A stretch of 64,000 nt of DNA from Rhodoluna lacicola. Its GTDB lineage: Bacteria; Actinomycetota; Actinomycetes; Actinomycetales; Microbacteriaceae. Under the pieces are notes generated by a model that was not told the origin of the DNA, did not search any database, and was given only the letters and a program-made list of their open reading frames with translations. Shown piece by piece: positions 25,315 to 33,022 of this stretch. Position 1 is the first letter of the stretch. Every line of letters starts with the position of its first letter. The position numbers and the translations under genes were made by a program. Location of the stretch: the NCBI RefSeq assembly GCF_000699505.1, contig NZ_CP007490.1:806001-870000 (forward strand). Direction: 5' to 3'.

Positions 25315-26143
25315 GGAATAGCCTCTCAAGTACCAAAGATGTATTTGCTTCAATTTTTGCTGTAGCTAGCTCGTCAGCCCTGGTGGCACCAATGTTTACA
25401 ATCACGATTGGCTTATTGGCGCGGGCGGCGCGGCGCGCAAATCGTAAACCGGAATTCACCGAAAGTGAAGTTCCGGCAACCAGCAGTGCCTCTGCATCGT
25501 CAAGATTTTTCATGGCAAGTTCAACAACTTGGGGTGGAACAGATTCACCAAAGAAAACTACGTCGGGCTTGAGAACGCCACCACACTTCAAGCAGACTGG
25601 AATCTTGAAGTCCGCAGCAGCTTCTATTTCAGCGTCCCCGTCTGGCGTAAATTCAAAATCAGCCGACCGATCAACACCCGGGTTCAAATCGGAAAGCAGC
25701 TCATCCATTATTGTGCGCGAGAAATTGTCGCCGCACTTCATGCAGCGCACTCTGTCCAAGCGGCCGTGCAAGTCAATCACCTGCCTGGAACCTGCCTTTT
25801 GATGGAGTTGATCAACATTCTGGGTAATGATTTGGAAGACTTTTTGATTTACCTCTGCCCGTGCGATCGCCAAGTGGCCAGCGTTTGGCAGGGCTTCGGC
25901 GATGCGGTTCCAGCCGATGAAACTTCTAGCCCAGTACCTAATTTGCGCTTCTTTAGAGCCCATAAAGGTGTCGTAGGTCATTGGATGGCGGGCGACCCGT
26001 CCAGCGCCGCGATAGTCGGGGATACCGGAATCTGTGCTTAGTCCCGCACCGCTTAGCACCAGTACTTTTTTGCCGATGAGTTTTTCGCGCGCGAAATCCA
26101 CGCCATATTGGGCGGCTGCACTAAGCGTCTCTCTCTCCGACAT
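25307..26143 (-). CDS. Sir2-type NAD-dependent protein deacylase
   Basis: Removes acyl groups from lysine using NAD. In the 278-residue protein the NAD motif G-A-G-L-S-T-D-S-G-I-P-D-Y-R-G lies at 32-46, Q-N-V-D at 108-111, the catalytic H126 in D-L-H-G, and four zinc cysteines at C134, C137, C184 and C187. All essential residues are present. There is an unusual stretch of about 45 residues between the two cysteine pairs, longer than in small bacterial sirtuins, rich in D and E. The ATG lies seven bases after a TAGACT -10 box. Confidence 0.9.
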   Translation of the reverse strand: MSERETLSAAAQYGVDFAREKLIGKKVLVLSGAGLSTDSGIPDYRGAGRVARHPMTYDTFMGSKEAQIRYWARSFIGWNRIAEALPNAGHLAIARAEVNQKVFQIITQNVDQLHQKAGSRQVIDLHGRLDRVRCMKCGDNFSRTIMDELLSDLNPGVDRSADFEFTPDGDAEIEAAADFKIPVCLKCGGVLKPDVVFFGESVPPQVVELAMKNLDDAEALLVAGTSLSVNSGLRFARRAARANKPIVIVNIGATRADELATAKIEANTSLVLERLFLD

Positions 26144-26150
26144 TGTTATC

Positions 26151-26156
26151 AGTCTA
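26151..26156 (-). promoter_or_regulatory. Candidate -10 box of the Sir2 gene (leaderless)
   Basis: TAGACT on the minus strand ends seven bases before the ATG at 26143. No Shine-Dalgarno site can fit in that interval. Confidence 0.5.
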
Positions 26157-26202
26157 GTTTTTCGAACCTGAGTGAGACATTGACGTTTACCCTTCTTAAG
26201 TG

Positions 26203-26232
26203 AAAAACCCTGGTCGTGGAGGACCAGGGTTT
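26203..26232 (-). terminator. Intrinsic terminator of tRNA-Leu
   Basis: An 11-pair perfect stem (AAACCCTGGTC with its complement, six-base loop) begins three bases after the mature tRNA 3' end and is followed by a T-run on the minus strand. Confidence 0.9.
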
Positions 26233-26234
26233 AG

Positions 26235-26317
26235 TGTCCGAAAGGGGACTTGAACCCCTACCCTCGTAAGAGGACTAACACCTCAAGCTAGCGCGTCTGC
26301 CATTCCGCCACCCGGAC
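26235..26317 (-). tRNA. tRNA-Leu (anticodon GAG)
   Basis: Read on the minus strand the 83-base sequence folds as a class II tRNA. The acceptor stem GTCCGGG pairs with TTCGGAC (two G-T pairs), the anticodon stem CTAGC/GTTAG holds loop TTGAGGT with anticodon GAG, the long variable arm CCTC-TTAC-GAGG is typical of leucine tRNAs, and the T arm is GGGG-TTCAAGT-CCCC. The CCA end is not encoded. Confidence 0.95.
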
Positions 26318-26389
26318 AGGTAACGGTTTTGATGTTACCTCAAATCTTCTAAAGCCGCCGAGGTACTAGCCTGACGAGACCTTTCGGGG

Positions 26390-26395
26390 TAGTTT
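26390..26395 (+). promoter_or_regulatory. Candidate -10 box before the 70-residue gene and uppP
   Basis: TAGTTT ends six bases before the ATG at 26402, the same spacing as in the other probable leaderless genes of this window. Confidence 0.42.
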
Positions 26396-26401
26396 AGGGC
26401 T

Positions 26402-26614
26402 ATGGCTCAAGACGCACGCATAGCATTGCAACAGTTCATCGCCTCGCTGGAGCGACACTTTGAAGCAATCGCATCTAGGCGCGGTGCCGAGGATCCCGCA
26501 GTCGAGCAAGCTTATTTTCAATTAGAGGATGCTTTTCTCAACTACGAGGAAGCTCTCAACGAAAAATACGAGGAATACCTGCCGATCTCTTTGGCAGAGG
26601 ATGAAAACGATTGA
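26402..26614 (+). CDS. Small acidic protein upstream of uppP, unknown function
   Basis: A 70-residue protein I cannot assign. It is acidic, with D-E-rich ends, and reads as a likely two-helix hairpin or coiled coil (regular leucine, alanine and glutamate spacing, few glycines or prolines). It has no cysteine, signal or membrane segment. The stop overlaps the uppP TTG start (bases 26611-26614), so the two are translationally coupled, and it probably begins a leaderless mRNA. The coding pattern and tight coupling argue that it is real. Confidence 0.72.
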   Translation: MAQDARIALQQFIASLERHFEAIASRRGAEDPAVEQAYFQLEDAFLNYEEALNEKYEEYLPISLAEDEND

Positions 26615-27453
26615 CCCCATTTGACGCGGTAATTCTGGGAATCGTTCAAGGCCTTACCGAGTTTTTGCCAATTTCCTCAAGCGCACACGTCCAAATCGCG
26701 CAGCAACTACTTGGGCTATCTGCCATTCCCAAACCACAGCTGACCGCTTTTATCGCCACGATTCAACTCGGCACCGAGGCGGCCGTTTTGATTTATTTTT
26801 GGAGAGACATCGTTCGCATAGTAAAGGCCTTCTTTGGGACACTCTTTGCTAAATCAAAACAAAGCACCGATGCGCTGCGCGACGCAAAACTTGGTTGGCT
26901 AATCATCATTGGCTCGATACCGGTAGTGGCCATTGGTTTGATTTTTCAAGACGCAATTGAAAACCAACTTCGAAGCCTTTGGGTGATTGCCTTTACGCTC
27001 ATTATTTTTGGCGTGATCCTTGGGATTGCAGACCGAATTGGCAAAAGACAGAGGTCAATTGAGCAGCTGACCACCAAGCACGGAATTTTGTTTGGGTTGG
27101 GCCAGGCCTTAGCTGTCATTCCGGGGGTTTCTCGATCAGGAGGAACTATTTCTGTTGGCTTGCTGCTTGGCTACAGTCGACAGGCCGCAGCCAGATACAG
27201 TTTTTTGTTGGCCATTCCAGCGGTCATTGCCAGCGGGTTTTATGAATTTGCATCAACTTACCAAGACCTAAACAGCAGTGAGTTAGTAGCCACCGCTGTG
27301 GCAACCGTGGTCTCGTTTGTGGTTGGCTTCTCTGTGATTGTTGGCTTGCTGCGCTATCTAAGCCGCGGCTCTTTCATGCCATTTGTGTTCTGGCGAGTCT
27401 CAGTTGGCGTGATTCTGCTGGTGCTACTTTCAACCAATCAGCTGCAGGCCTAG
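26611..27453 (+). CDS. uppP: Undecaprenyl-diphosphatase
   Basis: Integral membrane phosphatase (BacA family) that recycles the undecaprenyl carrier for peptidoglycan and other envelope polymers; also linked to bacitracin resistance. The 280-residue protein has about eight helices with the two family motifs: L-T-E-F-L-P-I-S-S-S-A-H (15-26, glutamate-rich motif with serine and histidine) and P-G-V-S-R-S-G-G-T-I-S near 170. Start is TTG at 26611, overlapping the previous stop. It converges with the PAC2 gene, with both stop codons formed from one CTAG. Confidence 0.94.
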   Translation: MTPFDAVILGIVQGLTEFLPISSSAHVQIAQQLLGLSAIPKPQLTAFIATIQLGTEAAVLIYFWRDIVRIVKAFFGTLFAKSKQSTDALRDAKLGWLIIIGSIPVVAIGLIFQDAIENQLRSLWVIAFTLIIFGVILGIADRIGKRQRSIEQLTTKHGILFGLGQALAVIPGVSRSGGTISVGLLLGYSRQAAARYSFLLAIPAVIASGFYEFASTYQDLNSSELVATAVATVVSFVVGFSVIVGLLRYLSRGSFMPFVFWRVSVGVILLVLLSTNQLQA

Positions 27454-28352
27454 TCACTTTTTTGATCTGGCTGCTCTCCATTGGCGGGTCTATCATCGGC
27501 ACCGTCGACTGATTTTTCGTCACTGGCTCGCAAAAACTTCTCGAATTCCATGGCAATAGCGTCTCCACTGGCTGCCGCAGACTCCACTTCATCTCTGTTT
27601 TTTTCAAGTTGCTCAATGTAGCCAGCCATGTCGTCATCACCCTCGGCTACCTCGTCTATGCCGCGCTCCCAATTGAAAGCTTCATCAGCCAAAGTGCCGT
27701 GATCAAACTGAACCCCAAGGTATCGTTCAACTTCAACCAACAGAGCCAGCGTTGCCTTAGGCGATGGAGTGTTGTGAACGTAGTGGGGAACAGATGCCCA
27801 CAGTGCAACGCTAGGAATTCCAGCTTTTTCAAGCGCAATCCCTAACACGCTAAGAATGCCAACCGGACCTTCGTAGTGGCTGCGCTCAAGGTTTAATTCC
27901 GCCCTAGCGCGTTCGTTTTGGCTGGTTGCCATTACACCGATAGGGCGGGTGTGCGGCACATCGGCCAACATGGCACCAAGGAACAAAACCGCATCAATCT
28001 CACGATCCTCGATCATTTCCATAACCTCGGCTGTGAACGATTGCCAGCGGCGAGAAGGCTCTACACCCAGCAGCACATGAATGCGACCGAGCGAAGGATT
28101 CTGGGCAACTAGCTCAACGGAGGGGGCACACAGATCGGTGCTTGGCCAATTGATTTGGCGATTTCCATCGGTGTCATAGGAAACAGACGGCCTGGTGAAC
28201 TGGAAGTCATAGTAATCTTCAGGGTCAACCGTGCCAATCACGTCTACGTTCAGACGCTCACAAATGAATTTGGCCGCCGCGCTAGCCGATTCGGCAGCGT
28301 CGTTCCAACCCTCAAAGGCCACAATCAGGGTTCGGCCGGCAAATAAGTTCAC
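27450..28352 (-). CDS. PAC2 family protein (proteasome assembly chaperone-like)
   Basis: A 300-residue protein of the PAC2 superfamily, which includes eukaryotic proteasome-assembly chaperones. The start V-N-L-F-x-G-R-T-L-I-V-A-F-E-G-W-N-D-A-A-E-S-A-S-A is the actinobacterial family signature; the middle has G-V-E-P-S-R-R-W and V-P-H-Y-V-H-N-T-P-S-P-K-A-T. The C-terminus is long and acidic. Function in bacteria is not established. Start is GTG at 28352 with AGGA before it. In other actinobacteria this gene stands next to the Pup-proteasome cluster; here that cluster is missing. Confidence 0.85.
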   Translation of the reverse strand: MNLFAGRTLIVAFEGWNDAAESASAAAKFICERLNVDVIGTVDPEDYYDFQFTRPSVSYDTDGNRQINWPSTDLCAPSVELVAQNPSLGRIHVLLGVEPSRRWQSFTAEVMEMIEDREIDAVLFLGAMLADVPHTRPIGVMATSQNERARAELNLERSHYEGPVGILSVLGIALEKAGIPSVALWASVPHYVHNTPSPKATLALLVEVERYLGVQFDHGTLADEAFNWERGIDEVAEGDDDMAGYIEQLEKNRDEVESAAASGDAIAMEFEKFLRASDEKSVDGADDRPANGEQPDQKSD

Positions 28353-28410
28353 GTTTTCCTAGGTTTTAGGCATTCTTGGTACTTAAAACCCTAAGGCAAA
28401 GCAGCCAAGG

Positions 28411-28416
28411 TAAAAT
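28411..28416 (+). promoter_or_regulatory. Candidate -10 box of the HAD/trmI operon
   Basis: TAAAAT lies nine bases before the ATG at 28426, allowing at most a leader of a few bases and no ribosome site. Confidence 0.42.
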
Positions 28417-28425
28417 CGACTCATT

Positions 28426-29085
28426 ATGTTTGGAAAAAAGCTGCCCGCCGCTGTCTTGTGGGACATGGATGGCACGCTAGTCGACTCAGAACATTACTGG
28501 TTAGCCAGCGAAAAGTCCCTGGCCGAACAGCATGATGCCAGCTGGACCGAGCAGGACGGCCACGAATTAATTGGCAATAGCCTGTACGAATCTTCCAGAA
28601 TCATCAAGGCCAAAATCGGTAGCAGCATGGACACCGAGGCCATCGTTCAACATCTGACCGATTCGGTGGTGGCAAAGTTGGCAGTTGAAATTCCCTGGCG
28701 TCCTGGCGCCCAAGAACTCTTGCGTGAACTAAAGCGCAAAAAGATCAAGACTGCCTTGGTCACAATGTCGATGCATCGGATGGCTTTGGAGGTTGTCAAC
28801 CGCATTCCCTTTCAAGCCTTTGACGTGATCATCGGCGGTGATGATGTCTCAAGGGGTAAACCGTTTCCCGACCCGTATCTAAAGGCTGCCGAAATGCTTG
28901 GGGTAAGGCCCCAAGACTGCGTTGCTTTTGAAGACTCTAATACCGGACTCAGATCGGCAGAGGCAGCCGGCACCAAAGCAGTGGGCATTCCAAACTTCAT
29001 CGAAATTCCAATGATTCCAGGGCGAATTCTCTGGCCAACACTCGATGGCGTTCGCGTCAAAGACCTTCAGAAACTTTTCAGTTAG
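28426..29085 (+). CDS. HAD family hydrolase (phosphatase/phosphoglucomutase-like)
   Basis: A 219-residue HAD phosphatase. Motif I is W-D13-M-D15-G-T-L-V-D-S-E, motif II V-T-M-S, and motif III/IV K-P-F-P-D-P-Y-L with E-D-S-N-T-G-L near residue 165; the helical cap follows motif I. These features place it with beta-phosphoglucomutase-like phosphatases, but the substrate is unknown. Six bases separate it from trmI, so it heads an operon; the two genes are neighbours at the same locus in many actinobacteria. Confidence 0.87.
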   Translation: MFGKKLPAAVLWDMDGTLVDSEHYWLASEKSLAEQHDASWTEQDGHELIGNSLYESSRIIKAKIGSSMDTEAIVQHLTDSVVAKLAVEIPWRPGAQELLRELKRKKIKTALVTMSMHRMALEVVNRIPFQAFDVIIGGDDVSRGKPFPDPYLKAAEMLGVRPQDCVAFEDSNTGLRSAEAAGTKAVGIPNFIEIPMIPGRILWPTLDGVRVKDLQKLFS

Positions 29086-29091
29086 GAACGA

Positions 29092-30081
29092 ATGAGTCAG
29101 CCAATCTCAAAGGCAAAATTGCCTACCGGGCCATTTCGTGAGGGTGACCGAGTTCAACTCACTGGGCCCAAGGGAAGACTAAACACCATCACCCTGCGAG
29201 CTGGTGAGAAGTTTGGCACCCACCGTGGCGACCTACTGCACGACGACATCATCGGCAAACCCGAAGGCTCGGTCATTTTGAATCAGACCGGGATTGAGTA
29301 TCTTGCCTTTCGACCCCTGCTGAGCGACTTCGTTCTGTCCATGCCGCGTGGAGCAGCCATCATTTACCCAAAGGATTCGGCTCAAATAATTGTCATGGGA
29401 GATATTTTTCCAGGCGCCCGAGTAGTAGAGGCTGGTGTTGGATCTGGCGGACTGAGCATGTATCTATTGCGTGCAATTGGCGACATGGGCACCTTGGACT
29501 CCTTTGAGCGTAGAGAAGAATTCGCAGAGATAGCCAAGGCCAATGTCGCTACAAATCTTGGAATCGTGCCCTCAAGTTGGAACATTCACATCGGTGATTT
29601 GCAACAGCAGCTGCCAATTAAGAAGCAGGCGGGCAGCGTTGATCGAATTGTTCTAGACATGCTGGCCCCGTGGGAATGCGTTGAAGAGTGTGCGAACGCA
29701 TTGGTTCCCGGCGGATTGATTATTGGATACGTTGCGACAGTCACTCAGCTTTCGCGCTTTGCAGAAGCCCTAAAGGAGAGCGGTCACTTCAACGAACCAG
29801 AAGCCTTTGAATCCATGACCAGAGGTTGGCATTTACAAGGGCTGGCGGTGAGGCCGGAGCACCGAATGATTGGCCACACCGGATTCCTGATTACCGCCAG
29901 GCGCATGGCTCCTGGAAGCACCGCACCAAACTTTAAGACCAAGAACAAACCAGAGTTTTCTGACGAAGATCTATCGGCCTGGAACCCGGATCACCTTGGT
30001 GAGCGCAAGGTATCAGACAAGAAACTTCGCAAAACTATTCGAAGCGCAGAAGCCGCGGCGGAAGCGCGCCTTGAGCAGTAA
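29092..30081 (+). CDS. trmI: tRNA (adenine-N1)-methyltransferase TrmI
   Basis: SAM-dependent enzyme making m1A58 in the tRNA T loop. The 329-residue protein has the N-terminal TrmI domain (G-T-H-R-G-D-L-L-H-D-D-I-I-G near 42-55), the SAM motif V-V-E-A-G-V-G-S-G-G at 111-120 and catalytic-domain blocks D-R-I-V-L-D-M-L-A-P-W-E. It is longer than thermophilic TrmI because of a C-terminal polar extension rich in K and R, common in actinobacteria. In many relatives the next gene is the proteasomal ATPase (arc/mpa); here an FKBP lipoprotein follows after 25 bases. Confidence 0.92.
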   Translation: MSQPISKAKLPTGPFREGDRVQLTGPKGRLNTITLRAGEKFGTHRGDLLHDDIIGKPEGSVILNQTGIEYLAFRPLLSDFVLSMPRGAAIIYPKDSAQIIVMGDIFPGARVVEAGVGSGGLSMYLLRAIGDMGTLDSFERREEFAEIAKANVATNLGIVPSSWNIHIGDLQQQLPIKKQAGSVDRIVLDMLAPWECVEECANALVPGGLIIGYVATVTQLSRFAEALKESGHFNEPEAFESMTRGWHLQGLAVRPEHRMIGHTGFLITARRMAPGSTAPNFKTKNKPEFSDEDLSAWNPDHLGERKVSDKKLRKTIRSAEAAAEARLEQ

Positions 30082-30106
30082 TCAACCAGTAAGGAAAGCC
30101 AAACAA

Positions 30107-30655
30107 TTGCGTAAATTAGCCACACTCCTAACCGCGGTAACTTTTGTATTTTTAGTTTCAGCTTGTGCACCCAGTTCGCCAACCGGCGAAGAAACCTCTA
30201 CCGGCAGCGATACGCTTTCTTACATGACTCGCGCAACCGGAGAAGCACTGCCAGCAACCGATGGCTATCCAACCGTCACCCTTGACGATGCTGGAGCACC
30301 ATCAATTACGCCCCTAACATCGGCAGCGCCAAAAGAATTTGGCGTGGCCACTCTGATCAAGGGTGCAGGTAGCGTTGTTGGCGCAACAGACATCGTGACA
30401 GTGCAGTACGCAGGATACCTATGGGATGGCACACCGTTTGATTCATCCTGGAGCCGTGGTGAACCCGCTCAGTTTTCATTGGAACAGGTTGTGCCAGGTT
30501 TCACCAAAGCAATTGCAGGACAGACCATTGGCTCACAGGTAATTGCAGTGTTACCACCTGAAGACGGTTACGGTGCTAGCGGTGCGGGCAGCATTCCTCC
30601 AAATGCAACGCTCATATTTGTAGTAGACATTCTTGCCGCAGAACCTGCCCAGTAG
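30107..30655 (+). CDS. FKBP-type peptidyl-prolyl isomerase, predicted lipoprotein
   Basis: A 182-residue secreted isomerase. The TTG at 30107, with AAGGAAAG eight bases upstream, gives a typical lipoprotein signal: a short K/R start, a hydrophobic stretch and lipobox L-V-S-A-C at about residue 20. The mature part has a linker, then an FKBP domain (about 75-182) with V-T-V-Q-Y-A-G-Y-L-W-D-G-T-x-F-D-S-S-W, V-P-G-F-T-K-A and P-P-N-A-T-L-I-F-V-V-D-I. It probably helps fold exported proteins at the membrane; lspA and lnt for its processing are also in the window. It sits where the Pup-proteasome genes of relatives would be. Confidence 0.9.
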   Translation: MRKLATLLTAVTFVFLVSACAPSSPTGEETSTGSDTLSYMTRATGEALPATDGYPTVTLDDAGAPSITPLTSAAPKEFGVATLIKGAGSVVGATDIVTVQYAGYLWDGTPFDSSWSRGEPAQFSLEQVVPGFTKAIAGQTIGSQVIAVLPPEDGYGASGAGSIPPNATLIFVVDILAAEPAQ

Positions 30656-30676
30656 AACCGGGGCGAAGCTGGGGGA

Positions 30677-31690
30677 ATGGTGAACAAGAAGTCTGCAGAC
30701 ACTTGGCAACCAGCCAAGTCCGACAAGTCAGAACGACTGCTCCAGCTCACCTGCGCCCTTTTGTTCGCAGAACGCGGTTTGACCAAGGCCGAATTATTTA
30801 GGTCAATTCCGGCCTATCTTGAAGCAACCGCATCTGGAACCTCCGAGGAATCTCTGAACCGCATGTTTGAGCGCGACAAAGTGGACCTTAAGAACACCGG
30901 CATTCAATTGCAAACGGTCAACCCAAATGCAGACCCCGATGAAATCTCCTATGTGATCGCCGGGGACACATTCGTTTGGCCCCAACACGCAAAACTTTCT
31001 GCCAAGCAATTGCAGTTGCTTGAATTAGCGGCCCAGGTCTGGTCGCAAGCATCACTAGAAGCTGACGCCAACCAGGCTCTCGTAAGGCTCAAAGCACTTG
31101 GTGTTGAACCAGCCGCCACTGACTTGATTGGGTTTGCGCCGCGAATCGAAACCCGTGAACCAAGCTTTACGCCCATTAGCAATGCAATCGACGAGTCAAT
31201 TGAAATCACTTTTAGCTATCGCAAGGCCAATGGTGAAGTATCTAAGCGACATGTTCAACCTTGGTCACTTCACAACGTTGACGGCCAGTGGCTGCTCCAA
31301 TCCTTCGACCTCGATCACTCTGAGGTAAGAAACTTTTTGCTAAAGCGAATAGTTTCCAAAGTTCAAAATGTAAAAAACGGAGAAGCAGATAAATTCTTTG
31401 AGAAGCCAAATGATACCCAAGTTGCCGCAGCCATTGCAGATCTTCAGGAACACATCAAGAATCAAGTTTGTGAACTAAGAGTTAAGCGTGACTCTCAAGC
31501 CTGGTTTCATTTCCACTTAGATGGCTCTGGAAAGCCGAACGACAACACCGTGACGTTCAATTACATGGACTTGCACTTGTTGGCCGAAGAACTTCGAGAC
31601 TTTGCCTTGGACATAAAAGTTCTGAGACCTAAGGAGCTGGCCGAGCTGATCAAATCTGGTTTTGAGAAAGTTGCCTCGGATCATGCCTAA
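30677..31690 (+). CDS. pafB: PafB-like WYL transcriptional regulator
   Basis: First half of the PafBC heterodimer that, in mycobacteria, activates the RecA/LexA-independent DNA damage response. The 337-residue protein has an N-terminal winged-helix domain (L-T-C-A-L-L-F-A-E-R-G-L-T-K-A-E-L-F) and a WYL domain in which the W-Y-L triplet reads W-L-L within Q-P-W-S-L-x3-D-G-Q-W-L-L; a WCX extension follows. The ATG has a GGGG-rich ribosome site. pafC overlaps its end by eight bases. It is kept here although pafA and the Pup-proteasome genes are absent from the locus, consistent with a role independent of pupylation. Confidence 0.87.
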   Translation: MVNKKSADTWQPAKSDKSERLLQLTCALLFAERGLTKAELFRSIPAYLEATASGTSEESLNRMFERDKVDLKNTGIQLQTVNPNADPDEISYVIAGDTFVWPQHAKLSAKQLQLLELAAQVWSQASLEADANQALVRLKALGVEPAATDLIGFAPRIETREPSFTPISNAIDESIEITFSYRKANGEVSKRHVQPWSLHNVDGQWLLQSFDLDHSEVRNFLLKRIVSKVQNVKNGEADKFFEKPNDTQVAAAIADLQEHIKNQVCELRVKRDSQAWFHFHLDGSGKPNDNTVTFNYMDLHLLAEELRDFALDIKVLRPKELAELIKSGFEKVASDHA

Positions 31691-32675
31691 ATTGAATTCA
31701 TTCAACAGCGAAGATCGCTACAACTTTATGTTGGCCTTGGTTGCCTTTTTGCAAAACCGGGGTTCGGTGACATTAGAAGAAGCCGCACAGCATTTTTCGC
31801 TGGAACCTAAATACCTCAGAAAAGCCGTTACATCAATCAATGAAGCAAGGGCCACGGTTAAGGGTTTTGAAGAGTGGTTCTTCTTGATTGATGTTGAAGC
31901 ACTAGAGGAAGATGGAATCCTCACCTTGCTAGACAACGCTGTCCTTGATCAAGTTCCAAGGCTTTCAAACCGCCAGGCGTCAGCCATTGCAGCAGGACTA
32001 AATTACCTTGCAACAATTCCTGGCTTCAAAGATGACCCAGACCTACAAGAACTTCAGAAGATGCTTGCCTCGGGCTCGAGTCGGGGAATTAACCCAATTA
32101 TCGAGTCTCGCCCAGGTAGTGCTGAAGCCGGGGCCGAAACTCTTCGAAAAGCTATTCTGAGTCGAAAAATTATTACCTGCGAATACATCAATCAAAAGGG
32201 TGAGCGATCCAGTCGCAGTATTGAACCGCTGCGCCTAGACCCAAGGGCAGACGGTTGGTATCTTCGCGGTTACTGTCCAATTCACCTAGAGGTGCGTAAT
32301 TTTAAGCTCGATCGCATGCGGGCAATCGAGATTACCAATAAGGATCTGAGTGAAGAGGCTCAACGGATAGAAACCATCGAAGAAGCGCTTTACGTATCTG
32401 AAGCTACCGACACATCGGTCATGGTTGAAGTGCAACCCGAGGGATACCGACTGATTACCGAGGCGAAATCAGTTTCTGAGCCACTGAGTGCCGAAGCGGG
32501 AGTTATTCGCGCGGAGATAAAAGTTGGCCACTTGCCCAATCTGGGTAAACTCGTGGCTAGATTTGGCGGGGCGGCCAGGGTTATAGCCCCACCAGAGGCA
32601 AAGTTGATTGTCAAAAATTATGCTCTTGCTGCTCTTGGTGAGAGTTCAGCCCCGACCCTTGAGAATGAGGATTAG
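31683..32675 (+). CDS. pafC: PafC-like WYL transcriptional regulator
   Basis: Second subunit of PafBC, 330 residues. N-terminal winged helix (E-D-R-Y-N-F-M-L-A-L-V-A-F-L-Q-N-R-G-S-V), then a WYL domain with an intact motif I-E-P-L-R-L-D-P-R-A-D-G-W-Y-L-R-G-Y and R-N-F-K-L-D-R-M, thought to sense nucleic acid, then a WCX domain. The ATG at 31683 overlaps the pafB end as ATGCCTAA and is preferred to one at 31662. The pafB-pafC-small membrane protein-tatA-tatC-helY order is the standard actinobacterial one. Confidence 0.87.
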   Translation: MPKLNSFNSEDRYNFMLALVAFLQNRGSVTLEEAAQHFSLEPKYLRKAVTSINEARATVKGFEEWFFLIDVEALEEDGILTLLDNAVLDQVPRLSNRQASAIAAGLNYLATIPGFKDDPDLQELQKMLASGSSRGINPIIESRPGSAEAGAETLRKAILSRKIITCEYINQKGERSSRSIEPLRLDPRADGWYLRGYCPIHLEVRNFKLDRMRAIEITNKDLSEEAQRIETIEEALYVSEATDTSVMVEVQPEGYRLITEAKSVSEPLSAEAGVIRAEIKVGHLPNLGKLVARFGGAARVIAPPEAKLIVKNYALAALGESSAPTLENED

Positions 32676-32677
32676 TT

Positions 32678-33022
32678 TTGTCTTCGCAAATGGGTTTTTG
32701 GGCATGGTTCTGGATTTGGATCGGCTTGATTGTTGGCTCGCTGGTCATATTTGGCTTCATAGGGAAGTCCTTGTACAACAAAGTCGGCGCTGCCGGACAT
32801 CAGGTTTCGCGCGTTGCCAAGCAGGCTCTTCAGCTGGCTGCCGCCCTTGAACAGAAGGCAACCGTTCAAGACCCTGAAAACTCAGTGTTAGCAGACCCGG
32901 TGACCGTGCAAGCCAAGCGTCGCGCGTTACAAAAGGTAAAGATAAAGAAACAGGAGGAGCGCAAGCGTAGACTTATAGCGTCTCTGAAGCGTTTTGACCC
33001 TAATGAAAGCAGGTTCCACTAA
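32678..33022 (+). CDS. Small membrane protein between pafC and tatA
   Basis: A 114-residue protein of unknown function. It has one N-terminal membrane helix (W-A-W-F-W-I-W-I-G-L-I-V-G-S-L-V-I-F-G) followed by a basic cytoplasmic tail with long K/R-rich helices, possibly a coiled coil. Start is TTG at 32678, two bases after the pafC stop. The stop overlaps tatA as TAATG, so it is coupled to tatA; a role at the Tat machinery or membrane surface is only suggested by this position. Confidence 0.72.
   Translation: MSSQMGFWAWFWIWIGLIVGSLVIFGFIGKSLYNKVGAAGHQVSRVAKQALQLAAALEQKATVQDPENSVLADPVTVQAKRRALQKVKIKKQEERKRRLIASLKRFDPNESRFH

Noticed and set aside
25302-25802. 166-codon open frame antisense to the Sir2 gene
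   Set aside because: Serine- and threonine-rich product typical of an antisense shadow of a GC-biased gene.
26341-26401. Integration (attachment) site at tRNA-Leu
   Set aside because: No duplicate of the tRNA 3' end, integrase gene or phage-like gene is found on either side.
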